In this document: one piece after another, positions 16,146 to 24,983 of the stretch
Numbering within the stretch: the stretch's first letter is position 1
Layout: the number at the start of each line of letters is the position of its first letter
Origin: Ruminococcus sp.
Lineage (GTDB): Bacteria; Bacillota; Clostridia; Oscillospirales; Acutalibacteraceae
DNA length: 49,953 bases
Assembly (NCBI GenBank): GCA_017395925.1
Contig: JAFQNJ010000045.1
Span: forward strand, 1-49,953
Reading direction: 5' to 3'
Position numbers and translations under genes: made by a program
The notes under the pieces: model-generated
Told to the model about the DNA's origin: nothing
The model's database searches: none
What the model saw: only the letters and a program-made list of their open reading frames with translations

Positions 16146-17494
16146 TATGAAAGACGTTCCTTTATTAACTCTGCTGTTTCGTTGGCAAGGCGGGAGATCT
16201 CCTCATAGTCCTCACCCTCCAGCATTACTCTGATAATGGGCTCTGTACCGGAAAGTCTCACAAGTAGTCTTCCCTTGCCCTCAAGGATATTCTCGACGCT
16301 CTTCATTTTCTCATTGATGACTTCGTCGGTAGCAAATCTGGGCTTGTTTTCGTTGGAAACTTTAACATTTATCAGCACCTGAGGATATCTCTCCATAAGA
16401 GTTGCAATGGAGGAAAGCTTTGCCTCGCGGCGGTTGAGGAGGCTCAGAAGCTGTGCACCTGTGAGCTGACCGTCGCCTGTGGTGGAATAGTCAAGACAGA
16501 TAACATGGCCTGACTGCTCGCCGCCGATATTGTAGCCCTCGTTGAGCATTGACTCCAGAACGTAGCGGTCACCTACCTTGGTGGATACAAAGTTCATACC
16601 ATTGACGTCACAGAATTTCTGGAAGCCCATATTGGTCATAACAGTACCAACCACTGTATTCTCTTTAAGTTTTCCGCGGCTCTTGAAGTCAGCGGCAATA
16701 ATTGCGATTATATAGTCGCCGTCCACAAGCTCGCCCTTGTCATCAACAGCAAGGCATCTGTCGGCATCGCCGTCAAAGGCAAGACCTGCATCAAGACCGT
16801 TGTCCTTTACATACTGCATCAGGGTTTCTGTATGAGTCGAACCACAGTTGTCGTTGATATTCACACCGTCGGGGGTGTCAAAGAGCATATGGCAATTTGC
16901 ACCCAGAGACTCAAAGAGCTTCTTTGCAGTTCTTGATGCGGAGCCGTTGGAACAGTCAAGGGCAATATTCATACCCTTCAGGTCATACTCAACTGTGCTT
17001 ATCACGTGATCTATGTAATCATCAGCGGCGGCATCAAGATACTCAACTGTACCCATGTCATTGCCGACACACTGCTTGTAAGGAACCGCATTGTCAAGAA
17101 CAATAGCCTCAATCTGTTCCTCCAGAGCATCGGGGAGTTTATATCCCTCGGATGAAAAAATCTTGATTCCGTTAAATTCAAAGGGGTTGTGGGATGCGGA
17201 AATCATAATTCCTGCGTCAGCCTTGTACTTGCCAATAAGATATGCAACCGCAGGTGTGGGAACCACTCCCAGAATCTTGACATTTGCACCAACAGAACAA
17301 AGTCCTGCTATAAGAGCTCCTTCAAGCATATCACCTGAAAGTCGGGTGTCCTTACCGATAATGATTGTGGGATGCTCCACCTCTTCGCTTGTGAGCACCA
17401 TTGCGGCAGCTCTGCCGATATTCATGGCAAGCTCGGGGGTGAGTTCTGTATTTGCGACGCCTCTTGCGCCGTCTGTTCCGAATAATCTGCCCAT
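16145..17494 (-). CDS. glmM: Phosphoglucosamine mutase
   Basis: A 449-residue enzyme that converts glucosamine-6-phosphate to glucosamine-1-phosphate, feeding UDP-GlcNAc and hence peptidoglycan. The N-terminus GRLFGTDGARGVAN, the active-site serine loop MISASHNPFEFNG, the magnesium loop FDGDADRCLAV, the sugar-binding GEQSGHV and the phosphate-binding RLSGTEPIIRVM are all present. Length is typical. It is 66 bases behind ruvB with no terminator seen, so it likely belongs to the same long transcript. Confidence 0.97.
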   Translation of the reverse strand: MGRLFGTDGARGVANTELTPELAMNIGRAAAMVLTSEEVEHPTIIIGKDTRLSGDMLEGALIAGLCSVGANVKILGVVPTPAVAYLIGKYKADAGIMISASHNPFEFNGIKIFSSEGYKLPDALEEQIEAIVLDNAVPYKQCVGNDMGTVEYLDAAADDYIDHVISTVEYDLKGMNIALDCSNGSASRTAKKLFESLGANCHMLFDTPDGVNINDNCGSTHTETLMQYVKDNGLDAGLAFDGDADRCLAVDDKGELVDGDYIIAIIAADFKSRGKLKENTVVGTVMTNMGFQKFCDVNGMNFVSTKVGDRYVLESMLNEGYNIGGEQSGHVICLDYSTTGDGQLTGAQLLSLLNRREAKLSSIATLMERYPQVLINVKVSNENKPRFATDEVINEKMKSVENILEGKGRLLVRLSGTEPIIRVMLEGEDYEEISRLANETAELIKERLS

Positions 17495-17560
17495 TTTTAT
17501 CCTCCGTTCGAATAATGTATTAAGGGTTTATGGTAAATTCAAAAAATCAATTATGTCTTA

Positions 17561-18637
17561 TTAATCCTCTGCAGGGAAAAGTGTGGGTTGAGGTGTGGAA
17601 GTATTTCGGGGTGCTTTAAGTCCCAGATGCTCATATGCAAGAGCTGTTACACATCTGCCTCGGGGAGTTCTTGCAATAAAGCCTATCTGCATAAGATAAG
17701 GCTCATATACGTCCTCAATAGTGACAGCCTCTTCACCTATTGCGGCGGCGATGGTATCAAGTCCCACAGGGCCTCCGCCGTAGTTATTTATCATAGCGGT
17801 GAGCATTCGTCGGTCGTTCTGGTCAAGTCCCAGAGCATCCACCTCAAGCCTGTCGAGAGCAGTCTTTGCCACCTCGTAGGTGATGATACCGTCTGACATA
17901 ACCTGAGCAAAGTCCCTGACTCGCTTTAAGAAGCGGTTGGCAATTCGGGGTGTACCTCTTGAGCGGGAAGCAAGCTCCAATGCACCCTCGCGCTCAATGG
18001 GAATTCCCAGTATCTCCGAAGAGCGGGTGATGATGTCTGCAAGCTCCTCTACCGAGTAGAGTTCAAGCCTCAGCACTACACCGAATCTGTCACGAAGAGG
18101 AGCTGAGAGCTGGCCTGCGCGGGTGGTTGCACCCACAAGAGTGAACTTCGGAAGCGGCAGATGATAGGATGCCGCCATCTGGCCCTTGCCTGTGATAATA
18201 TCAATGGCAAAGTCCTCCATAGATGGATAGAGGATTTCCTCAACGCTTCGGCTCATTCGGTGGATTTCATCAATAAAAAGCACATCACCGGGATTGAGGT
18301 TTGTAAGCAATGCCGCCAGATCACCGGGTTTCTCAATAGCGGGACCCGAGGTGATGCGGATATTGACACCAAGCTCGTTGGCGATAATAGCCGAAAGGGT
18401 GGTTTTACCAAGTCCCGGCGGGCCGTAGAGAAGCACGTGGTCCAGGGGTTCTCCGCGGAGTTTTGCCGCTTCGATATACACTCTGAGATTTTCCTTGACC
18501 TTTTCCTGACCGATGTAATCATCAAAGGTCTTGGGTCTTAAGGGGTTATCTCCCTCAAGGGTATCGTGGGGAATCTCGGAGGTGTCCACTATTCTGTTTT
18601 CAAAATCAAAATCATCTGTAAATACGTTCGCTGTCAT
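17561..18637 (-). CDS. ruvB: Holliday junction branch-migration ATPase RuvB
   Basis: A 358-residue AAA+ motor that drives Holliday junction migration with RuvA. Walker A is [11 protein letters not shown], Walker [10 protein letters not shown], sensor 1 LVGATTRAG, the arginine finger lies in SAPLRDRFG, and the C-terminal winged-helix carries [11 protein letters not shown]. It starts one base after the ruvA stop. The short acidic C-terminal tail after the winged helix is unremarkable. Confidence 0.98.
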   Translation of the reverse strand: MTANVFTDDFDFENRIVDTSEIPHDTLEGDNPLRPKTFDDYIGQEKVKENLRVYIEAAKLRGEPLDHVLLYGPPGLGKTTLSAIIANELGVNIRITSGPAIEKPGDLAALLTNLNPGDVLFIDEIHRMSRSVEEILYPSMEDFAIDIITGKGQMAASYHLPLPKFTLVGATTRAGQLSAPLRDRFGVVLRLELYSVEELADIITRSSEILGIPIEREGALELASRSRGTPRIANRFLKRVRDFAQVMSDGIITYEVAKTALDRLEVDALGLDQNDRRMLTAMINNYGGGPVGLDTIAAAIGEEAVTIEDVYEPYLMQIGFIARTPRGRCVTALAYEHLGLKAPRNTSTPQPTLFPAED

Positions 18638-18638
18638 T

Positions 18639-19232
18639 TTATCTTCCCATTCTCTTCAAGGTTTCGGAAATAAGCTGTTCTACTGTAAGTGAGGCATCAA
18701 GTCGGGAAAGCACGGGGGTTACATCCGCGGCGGAATATCCCAGCACCGCCAGAGCCGCCACCGCCTTGGGAATGTTGCCTGTGTCGGCGATAACGGAGCC
18801 CTTTGTATCGATTATGTTCTCCGAGGATGCAAGGGGTGAGAGTTTATCCTTGAGTTCAAGGATAATTCTCTGGGCGAGTTTGGGACCTACGCCCTGTGCA
18901 CGGGTCAGGGACTTCACATCTCCTGCGGATACACACATCGCCACCTGCGAAGGGGTAAGCTCGCTGAGGAGCGAAAGAGCCATCTTGGGTCCTACTCCCG
19001 ACACGGAGATAAGGGTTCGGAAGCACTGAAGCTCCGAGAGAGAATAAAAGCCGAAGAGTTCCACCGCATCCTCACGGACATTGAGGTGAGTGTACAGTGT
19101 GGCTTCGCTGCCCTGCTTCACGTTTTTGAGGGTAGAGAGTGTGGTCTGGCATCTGTAGCCCACACCCGAGCACTCCACAACGACAAAGCCCTGCTCCATA
19201 TGTATAACTTTTCCTCTGACTGAATAAAGCAT
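18639..19232 (-). CDS. ruvA: Holliday junction DNA-binding subunit RuvA
   Basis: A 197-residue subunit that tetramerises on four-way junctions and loads RuvB. Domain I has the family N-terminus [20 protein letters not shown]; helix-hairpin-helix motifs are [14 protein letters not shown] and [16 protein letters not shown]; domain III (about 150-197) carries [11 protein letters not shown], which contacts RuvB. It lies 21 bases after ruvC. Confidence 0.97.
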   Translation of the reverse strand: MLYSVRGKVIHMEQGFVVVECSGVGYRCQTTLSTLKNVKQGSEATLYTHLNVREDAVELFGFYSLSELQCFRTLISVSGVGPKMALSLLSELTPSQVAMCVSAGDVKSLTRAQGVGPKLAQRIILELKDKLSPLASSENIIDTKGSVIADTGNIPKAVAALAVLGYSAADVTPVLSRLDASLTVEQLISETLKRMGR

Positions 19233-19253
19233 ATTTTACCTCTGAGATTATTT

Positions 19254-19772
19254 TTACTTCATTGTAACGCCTACGGTACTGTTAAGATTTCTTCTGGCAC
19301 AGCTTCCGTTGGCGTGTATATGGCAAATTGCTACTGCCAAGGCATCGCAGGTATCATCAAACCTCGGCATTTTTGAAAGAGAAAGAAGCCTTTTGGTCAT
19401 TTCCATAACCTGAGGTTTCTTCGCCTTGCCGTAGCCCGTGACGGCGGTTTTCACCTGTAAGGGTGTGTATTCAAAAATCTTCACTCCCGCCTGTCTGGCA
19501 CAGAGAAGAATAACTCCTCTTGCCTCGGCAACTTTGATAGCAGTTTTCTGGTTATTCTGAAAGTAGAGCGACTCAATGGCAATGGCATCGGGCCTTACTT
19601 TCTCTATCAGTTCGCTGAGAGTATCATAAATAACAGACAGTCTGTCCTCAAAGGGAGTGTCTGCTTCGGTAAGGATCGCACCCGAACCCAAGGGGCGGTA
19701 GTTGCAACCGCTGCAGGTAACGATACCGTATCCCACAATAGCGTATCCGGGGTCTATTCCCAGCACAACCAC
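19254..19772 (-). CDS. ruvC: Crossover junction endodeoxyribonuclease RuvC
   Basis: A 172-residue Holliday junction resolvase. The acidic catalytic set is visible: Asp in LGIDPGYAIVGYG, Glu in AIESLYFQ, and the C-terminal DDTCDALAVAICH pair. The frame can also begin at a GTG three codons upstream (19781), but that codon lies one base from AAAGGAG; the GTG at 19772 has a normal spacing of about 10 bases and gives MVVLGIDPG, matching RuvC N-termini. It is first in the long ruvCAB-glmM-ecf-pgsA-clpE run and has its own promoter. Confidence 0.95.
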   Translation of the reverse strand: MVVLGIDPGYAIVGYGIVTCSGCNYRPLGSGAILTEADTPFEDRLSVIYDTLSELIEKVRPDAIAIESLYFQNNQKTAIKVAEARGVILLCARQAGVKIFEYTPLQVKTAVTGYGKAKKPQVMEMTKRLLSLSKMPRFDDTCDALAVAICHIHANGSCARRNLNSTVGVTMK

Positions 19773-19819
19773 AGCACTCACACTCCTTTGGCAAAACTAC
19801 TCGATTATATATTTAAGTT

Positions 19820-19848
19820 ATTATATCATATAGATGCGGAAATATCAA
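19820..19848 (-). promoter_or_regulatory. Promoter of the ruvC-led operon
   Basis: On the minus strand TTGATA (19843-19848), a 17-bp spacer and perfect TATAAT (19820-19825), about 45 bases before ruvC. No LexA-type operator could be recognised next to it. Confidence 0.8.
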
Positions 19849-20002
19849 CTTTTTTGAGTAAAAGTTTGGGAATTTTTTGTTAATAAATTTCAAGTCCTTC
19901 CGGAAACACTTATTAATGGTAAAACATCCGATTAAATCTACATTTTTGGCAATTCAGACAAAGAAACTGCCCCCGAATAATTCTCGGGAGCATATATGCT
20001 CT

Positions 20003-20374
20003 TTACTGCGCGTTTGCGGGTATCTCCTTCTTTTCAAAAGTACGGGTGATACCGCCGTACGTTATGAGCACTCTGTCCCGGAAGACACTGTAGGAAAATT
20101 CATAGGTTCTGAAAAGTTTGTGAGATGTAATATATAACTTTTCTTTATCCACAGAATAGCTCCCCTCTATCACTGTCACTTCGCCGCTTGTATCCGTGAT
20201 AGTCATAGCCGCAATATCCCCCGAGAAGCTGAGAGTAGCAACACTTCCCTCGGAGTTTTTGCATTCCCAGAAGGCAGTGGTCAGCTCATCCGCAGGGGTT
20301 TCGATAACACGTGTGCACCCAAAGAGAAAAATTGCCGTCATTAATAATAAAATTAATGTGATTATACGTTTCAT
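20003..20374 (-). CDS. Small putative lipoprotein, unknown function
   Basis: A 123-residue protein with a lipoprotein signal: basic start MKRI, a hydrophobic stretch and the lipobox LFGC with Cys20. The mature part is a small beta-rich domain (for example VATLSFSGDIAAMTIT and EVTVIEGSYSVDKEKLYITS), reminiscent of the small lipocalin-like domains in Clostridia lipoproteins that test residual response to a substrate, but I cannot assign a family. An AGGAGG-like site lies just upstream of the ATG. A weak 5-bp hairpin after the stop is too poor to call a terminator. The gene stands alone between the ruvC promoter and a divergent DUF2804 gene. Confidence 0.75.
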   Translation of the reverse strand: MKRIITLILLLMTAIFLFGCTRVIETPADELTTAFWECKNSEGSVATLSFSGDIAAMTITDTSGEVTVIEGSYSVDKEKLYITSHKLFRTYEFSYSVFRDRVLITYGGITRTFEKKEIPANAQ

Positions 20375-20419
20375 ATTTACCTCCTTTCGCTAAAAGCATT
20401 TTCCATTTTTCAAAAAGTA

Positions 20420-20447
20420 TTGAATTAGCCGTCAAATAATGTATAAT
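20420..20447 (+). promoter_or_regulatory. Promoter for the DUF2804 gene
   Basis: TTGAAT (20420-20425), a 16-bp spacer and perfect TATAAT (20442-20447), upstream of GAGGTGA and the ATG. Confidence 0.7.
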
Positions 20448-20490
20448 TATGATGAAATATAATTTTAATTTATAAGCGAGGTGACTGACA

Positions 20491-21495
20491 ATGCAGAATG
20501 AAATCAAGCAGGAATGTGATGTTCTGGGTAATTCAGGTGTTGTCAGAACTCCCGGATGGTGCAGAGAGCCCCTCTTCTACTTTGACAAAGCTCTGTGCAA
20601 AAACAGATTTTCTCTCACAGAAACAGACAGTTATCTTATTGAAAATAAGGATGTCAGTATATATCTCTCCGTTGCCGAAAAAGGCATTGTTGCCGAGGTC
20701 TGTGCCCTTATCATCGACCACAACACAGGCTCTATGGATTACAGAACCCTGAAGAATTATATGTCATTCGGAAGACTCTCTATGCCTCAGAGCAGTAAAA
20801 ATGGCGACGTTACTTTCAATAGCGGCAGAGTGGGAATGAATTTTTCAAACACTGCACTCAACAGATACATCCGTTGCGAGTTTGTAAATTTTTACAAAGA
20901 CAAGAATCTTTATATAAACCTTGAACTTCAGGAAAATTCGGGCGAAAGCCTCAATGTTCTCATTCCCGAAAGCCCTGTGGGCAAAGGATTTTTCCTCAAG
21001 AGATTTCTCCCCTCTATGAGAGTAAGCGGAGTTGTACGTCTGGGAGGTGCCGAATACAAATTCACTCCTGACTCAAGCCGTGCCTATCTGGATTGGCAGA
21101 GATTTTCTCTTCTCGGCAAAGCCTGCTATCATGCACTTTATGCTGATACCGATATTGACGGGCACGACTTTTCACTCTGTCTTGCGGGCGGCGTGGGCGA
21201 CGTCTCCATGGGTACGGAAAACTGCTATTTCCTTGACGGTGAGATACACAAGCTGGCATCGGTAAAAGCCGTAGGCAGCGAGGAGCGACCCGACAAGCCG
21301 TGGAAATTCACCGCAGGAAATTCCGCCCTAGATCTTCAGTTCCGTCCCACTATGAAGGCAGGTCATCTGCTCTCCAAAAAATGTGGCGGCAAGACCTTTA
21401 TTTTCGGAAAGCTTTTCGGTACAATCCAGCAGATGAACACAGGCAGAATCGTACTTGATGCGGTGCCTGCACATCTGGAGTTTTCCATTATCTGA
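20491..21495 (+). CDS. DUF2804 family protein
   Basis: A 334-residue cytosolic protein, no signal peptide or membrane segment. It is a beta-rich protein with the DUF2804 features I recall: an N-terminal zinc-ribbon-like or small domain with GWCREPLFYFDK, a middle with YINLELQENSGESLNVLIPES and a conserved tryptophan-rich segment with YLDWQRFSLLGKACYHALYAD. The family is widespread and its function unknown; it is structurally akin to hydroxyneurosporene-synthase/lipocalin-like folds by my recollection. The start ATG follows GAGGTGA. It is monocistronic, with its own promoter and a shared bidirectional terminator. Confidence 0.8.
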   Translation: MQNEIKQECDVLGNSGVVRTPGWCREPLFYFDKALCKNRFSLTETDSYLIENKDVSIYLSVAEKGIVAEVCALIIDHNTGSMDYRTLKNYMSFGRLSMPQSSKNGDVTFNSGRVGMNFSNTALNRYIRCEFVNFYKDKNLYINLELQENSGESLNVLIPESPVGKGFFLKRFLPSMRVSGVVRLGGAEYKFTPDSSRAYLDWQRFSLLGKACYHALYADTDIDGHDFSLCLAGGVGDVSMGTENCYFLDGEIHKLASVKAVGSEERPDKPWKFTAGNSALDLQFRPTMKAGHLLSKKCGGKTFIFGKLFGTIQQMNTGRIVLDAVPAHLEFSII

Positions 21496-21513
21496 CAACA
21501 AAAAGCAAAAGAA

Positions 21514-21549
21514 AAAACCGAGTTTTCATCACACGGAAAACTCGGTTTT
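21514..21549. terminator. Bidirectional terminator between the DUF2804 and LCP genes
   Basis: A perfect 14-bp stem AAAACCGAGTTTTC / GAAAACTCGGTTTT with an eight-base loop, A-rich before and T-rich after. It can terminate the plus-strand DUF2804 gene and the minus-strand LCP gene that converges on it. Confidence 0.9.
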
Positions 21550-21572
21550 AATTTTTTCTCTTTTAAATTTTC

Positions 21573-22703
21573 TCAGCCGGCTACAGAATCCTCATAGATA
21601 AATGTAGCGAGGTCAAGGCGTGCCTGATACCAGTCATTTACAAGAATAACCGAACCTGCCTCATTCCAACCGTAGCTCCAAGTGCCGTCGGAAGGCATAT
21701 GGCACTGCTCAACATCGTAATTAAGGAAGGTAAGCGCATTCTTGAGAAGCATTGTAATCTCTGTCTTCTTAAGGTCAGTTGTAACCTGAGGACCAACCTC
21801 GTTTACAATAGCCACAATTTCGGTAAGACTTGCATCCTTCATCTGGTCAATAACTGCATTCATAAACTTGCGCTGACGGTCAGTACGGTCCCAGTCATCG
21901 CCCGAGAAGGTCTGTCCGCCGTATGTGCCGCCTCGGTTTCTGGCATACCAGAGAGCCTGCTGGCCGCTGAGAGTAACCATACCGGGGGATGCATTCAGAT
22001 ATTCTGTTTGTCCGTTTTCCCAGATCTGGGCATTGATGTAGTCGATTTCAGCACCTGTAAGTTCGATCTCAACACCACCCATAATATCAACTATTTCCTG
22101 AAATGTTGCAAAGTTTACAGTTGCATATCTGTCCACCTGAACACCGTAGTTCTGCTCTATTGTCTGAATGGCAAGCGGAGCACTGCCCAAAGCATAGGAA
22201 AGGTTAAGTTTGTGGGGATAGTACCCGGGAATGGATACGTAGGTATCTCTGAGGAAAGAGGTCATCTTGATTTTCTGATGACGGTTGTCAATGGACAGAA
22301 GAATCATTGTGTCGCTGAGACCTGCATCGCCGTATCGGTCGGTACCGAAGAGCATAATATTGAGGACATAGGGATCGTTGAGAAGCTCGCCGGAGTTTGC
22401 CTCAAGCTCGATGCCCTCTATCTCGGGAAGTGTATTTCCGCTTGCATCGGTAGAAACGGGCTTGGGCTTATTGCTATTGCCACCGCCGCTACCGTCGCTG
22501 TAATTAGTCAGTCCGTTGAACCACATACCGAACAGACCGACACCAATACCTGCTACCAAAAACACCGCTGCCAGAATACCGCTGACTATGCGAAGTGCAA
22601 CAACTCCGCTCTTTGTCTTCTTTTTCTTGTTGGCAAGGCGGTTAGGGGTATTTGCCGCTGAAGTGCCTCTGCTGTTGATATTCACAAATTCATTATCATT
22701 CAT
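21573..22703 (-). CDS. LytR-CpsA-Psr (LCP) family cell-wall polymer ligase
   Basis: A 376-residue type II membrane protein. A short cytosolic N-terminus ends with KKKKTKSG, one membrane helix follows (about 37-58), then a glycine/serine-rich stalk and the LCP domain. LCP motifs: LFGTDRYGDAGLSDTMILLS, with Asp and Arg that bind the pyrophosphate lipid, MTSFLRDTYVSIPGY, KLNLSYALGSAPLAIQTIE and GQQALWYARNRGG...DRTDRQRKF. Such enzymes attach teichoic-acid-like or capsular polymers to peptidoglycan. The ATG after TTAGGAGA is chosen over an upstream frame extension. It lies downstream of a second LCP gene and may share its transcript. Confidence 0.93.
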   Translation of the reverse strand: MNDNEFVNINSRGTSAANTPNRLANKKKKTKSGVVALRIVSGILAAVFLVAGIGVGLFGMWFNGLTNYSDGSGGGNSNKPKPVSTDASGNTLPEIEGIELEANSGELLNDPYVLNIMLFGTDRYGDAGLSDTMILLSIDNRHQKIKMTSFLRDTYVSIPGYYPHKLNLSYALGSAPLAIQTIEQNYGVQVDRYATVNFATFQEIVDIMGGVEIELTGAEIDYINAQIWENGQTEYLNASPGMVTLSGQQALWYARNRGGTYGGQTFSGDDWDRTDRQRKFMNAVIDQMKDASLTEIVAIVNEVGPQVTTDLKKTEITMLLKNALTFLNYDVEQCHMPSDGTWSYGWNEAGSVILVNDWYQARLDLATFIYEDSVAG

Positions 22704-22757
22704 AATATATCTCCTAAAGAACAAATATCTTTAAAATACAAACACCGCTGAGGTGTA

Positions 22758-23987
22758 TTAATCATAAATAAAGGTGCTGAGTTCCTTACGTGCTGAATCC
22801 CAGTCGGTGACATAAATTATGTCACCTGCAAAATTATAGTCATAGACCCATGTATCCTCGCAGGGCGCCGAACACTCCTCAAGGTCAAAGGAAAGATAAA
22901 AAGGCGCACAGGCAATAAGCATTGTGAGTTCACCACGGCTGAGGTCGGTTGTGATATCGGGCAGAACGTTCTTCAAAACAAAACCCAATTCCACAGGATT
23001 TGCACTTTTGAGCTTTGAAAGAACTGCGTCAAGGAATTTTCGCTGACGTTCTGTGCGGTCCCAATCGGTGTCCTCATAGAAATCCACGCCGTTTATTGTG
23101 TCTCCTCCGCGGTTTCTGGCATACCAGAGAGCCTGCTGGCCGTTTAAAAGCACCACTCCAGGCTCGGCATCCAGATACTCAGTCTGATTATTCTGCGCTA
23201 TCTGGCAGTTGATGTAGAGGATTTCCCTCTCGGTGAGCTCTATCTCTACCCCACCCAGAGTATCCACAACAGACTTGAAGGTCTCAAAATTAACCGAAGC
23301 ATAATTATCAACACGAACTCCGTAGTTGGTCTCCACCGTGGCTATAGCAAGAGGAATTCCTCCGTAGCTGAAGGCATTGGTGAGCTTTGTGCGATAATCT
23401 CCTTCGGGGTCGGGACAATGGATATATGTGTCCCGCTGAAAGGATGTGAGTTTAAGCTCACGGTGTCGGCTGTCAATGGAGAGAAGCATCATAGTATCGC
23501 TTCTGCCATAATCGGAGTTGTTACCGTCTATGCCGAAGAGCATAACATTGCGGACATATCTCTTACTTGTGAGTTCCTTTGAAGAGAGAGTTGAAAACTC
23601 ATTCTCGCCGCTTGAGGAAAATGTGATTTTCTCATATTCTTCAAAATTCACATTCCCCGCAATGCTGTAAGCTATAAGGACATAACCTGTCCCCAGAGCA
23701 ATAATAAACACCAGAAGAAGACTGACTGCCGACATCAGGCAGCTCTTTTTACGTCTTTTATTGTGGCGACGAGCACTGTGTGTTTCCTCGCTGTAACGGG
23801 AAGAACTGTAGATATCCTCATACTCCCGGACATCGTTGTCGTCTCCGGAGAATAAACTCAGGTCATAGTCGTCATAATCATAGTAATCGTCACGCTTTGA
23901 AGTGCGGCTGTCGGATTTTTTGTAACCGTAACCGTCATCAAAGTCATAGCGACTTTCATCGTTTTCATTACCAAATCCCGGTGACAT
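22758..23987 (-). CDS. LytR-CpsA-Psr (LCP) family cell-wall polymer ligase, second copy
   Basis: A 409-residue paralogue of the preceding LCP protein. The cytosolic N-terminus is longer and very acidic/tyrosine-rich (residues 1-75, with DDYYDYDDYD), then RRHNKRRKKS, one membrane helix (about 85-107) and the LCP domain with LFGIDGNNSDYGRSDTMMLLS, LTSFQRDTYIH, KLTNAFSYGGIPLAIATVE and GQQALWYARNRGGDT...DRTERQRKF. The catalytic Asp/Arg positions are conserved. The ATG follows GAGGAGG; a TTG further upstream is rejected. The gap to the next LCP gene is 54 bases. Confidence 0.93.
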   Translation of the reverse strand: MSPGFGNENDESRYDFDDGYGYKKSDSRTSKRDDYYDYDDYDLSLFSGDDNDVREYEDIYSSSRYSEETHSARRHNKRRKKSCLMSAVSLLLVFIIALGTGYVLIAYSIAGNVNFEEYEKITFSSSGENEFSTLSSKELTSKRYVRNVMLFGIDGNNSDYGRSDTMMLLSIDSRHRELKLTSFQRDTYIHCPDPEGDYRTKLTNAFSYGGIPLAIATVETNYGVRVDNYASVNFETFKSVVDTLGGVEIELTEREILYINCQIAQNNQTEYLDAEPGVVLLNGQQALWYARNRGGDTINGVDFYEDTDWDRTERQRKFLDAVLSKLKSANPVELGFVLKNVLPDITTDLSRGELTMLIACAPFYLSFDLEECSAPCEDTWVYDYNFAGDIIYVTDWDSARKELSTFIYD

Positions 23988-24023
23988 AACAAACCTCCTC
24001 AAAACAGGTGTTGCAAGTCAAAA

Positions 24024-24055
24024 GGGGCAGGAATTCGGATTGCTCCTGTAACCCC
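24024..24055 (-). promoter_or_regulatory. Terminator-like hairpin in the LCP leader
   Basis: On the minus strand GGGG-tta-CAGGA pairs with TCCTG-CCCC (24052-24055/24044-24048 with 24028-24032/24024-24027), and the stem is followed directly by TTTTGAC. It lies about 40 bases before the LCP start codon and after a possible TATAAT (24075-24080). It could be an attenuator, but no sensor element is recognisable. Confidence 0.4.
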
Positions 24056-24215
24056 GCAAAATCAAAACTAAAACATTATACATCTATGTTACTCTTTTTT
24101 TGTTCTTTACCAGAATTATGCACCGATTTCTGTCATTTTTTATCAAACATTTACTGCTTGTTCACAAAGACTTTAAATTTTTTCGCAGGCATTAATTACC
24201 TGTCGGGTAAAATAA

Positions 24216-24797
24216 TCAGTTCAACTCATCAAGAGTCAATTCATATGAAGGCAGGAATTCTCTGAGAAAAATCTTTACCGCTTCAAGCTCTATTCCCTCA
24301 ATGGTTTCTCTGATGGTGCGTTCCGCTTTGGTGAATTCCCTGTTTCCCATGGAAAGTTCATTGATACATTTGATAAGTGCCGAGAGCTTGTCCGCAGCCT
24401 TCACATAAGGCAGGAGCTCTTTATCGGCATCAGAAGAAAGGATGAGAGGGGTGTATTCATCATACAGGTAATCGGGCAGCATTGAGAGCAGGTGCTTCTC
24501 GCTTATTTCCTCAATCTGCTTGTAGGAATCCCTGATATCGTCATTATAATACTTTACGGGTGTGGGAAGGTCACCTGTAATAATCTCACTTGAGTCATGA
24601 AAAATCGCCATTACCGCCGCTCGGTCAGCAGACAGTTCGGTGCCGAGTCGCTTATTTGAAATAGTAACCAGAGCGTGTGCCAGAATAGCTACCTCAAGAC
24701 TATGCTCGGCGATATTTTCTTCTCTTGTATTATTCATCAGTCCCCAGCGGTTGATGTACTTCATTCTGGAAAGCATTGCAAAAAAATTACTGCTCAT
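24216..24797 (-). CDS. HD-domain 5'-deoxynucleotidase, YfbR-like
   Basis: A 193-residue HD phosphohydrolase that dephosphorylates deoxyribonucleoside 5'-monophosphates. Metal ligands are visible: His in ENIAEHSLEVA, the HD pair in IFHDSSEIITGDLPTPVKYYN and a later Asp in KAADKLSALIKC. The start MSSNFFAMLSRMKYINRW and the DLPTPVKY segment are highly characteristic of YfbR. GGGGGAA precedes the ATG. It is transcribed divergently from the dipeptidase gene. Confidence 0.92.
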   Translation of the reverse strand: MSSNFFAMLSRMKYINRWGLMNNTREENIAEHSLEVAILAHALVTISNKRLGTELSADRAAVMAIFHDSSEIITGDLPTPVKYYNDDIRDSYKQIEEISEKHLLSMLPDYLYDEYTPLILSSDADKELLPYVKAADKLSALIKCINELSMGNREFTKAERTIRETIEGIELEAVKIFLREFLPSYELTLDELN

Positions 24798-24862
24798 ATA
24801 TATTCCCCCGTTTTTTTTAAAAAACTTGATGCATTTTGCAAACAGATATGATATAATATGAT

Positions 24863-24891
24863 ATTATACACCATTATCCTGTGAAGGTAAA
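24863..24891 (-). promoter_or_regulatory. Promoter for the yfbR-like gene
   Basis: On the minus strand TTTACC (24886-24891), 17 bp, TATAAT (24863-24868). A plus-strand TATAAT at 24852-24857 lies 5 bases away and may serve the divergent dipeptidase gene, so the two promoters probably overlap and compete. Confidence 0.5.
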
Positions 24892-24983
24892 GCATATCTT
24901 TATTCTGTGTCTTGCAGAATACCGCAGAACACTACTTCTTCAGGATATTCATTTCAAATTCACGTTTTGCAGAGGAGAAAATT

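Noticed and set aside
19971..19990. Hairpin after the lipoprotein gene as terminator
   Set aside because: The stem is only 5 bp and the following minus-strand bases lack a proper T tract.
20491..21495. DUF2804 protein as a carotenoid or secondary-metabolism enzyme
   Set aside because: Distant fold resemblance alone does not support a pathway and no such genes are adjacent.
21699..22661. A 320-codon open frame on the plus strand opposite the LCP gene
   Set aside because: The LCP frame has all family motifs and a good start; the antisense product is Cys/His-rich with no recognisable domain or ribosome site.
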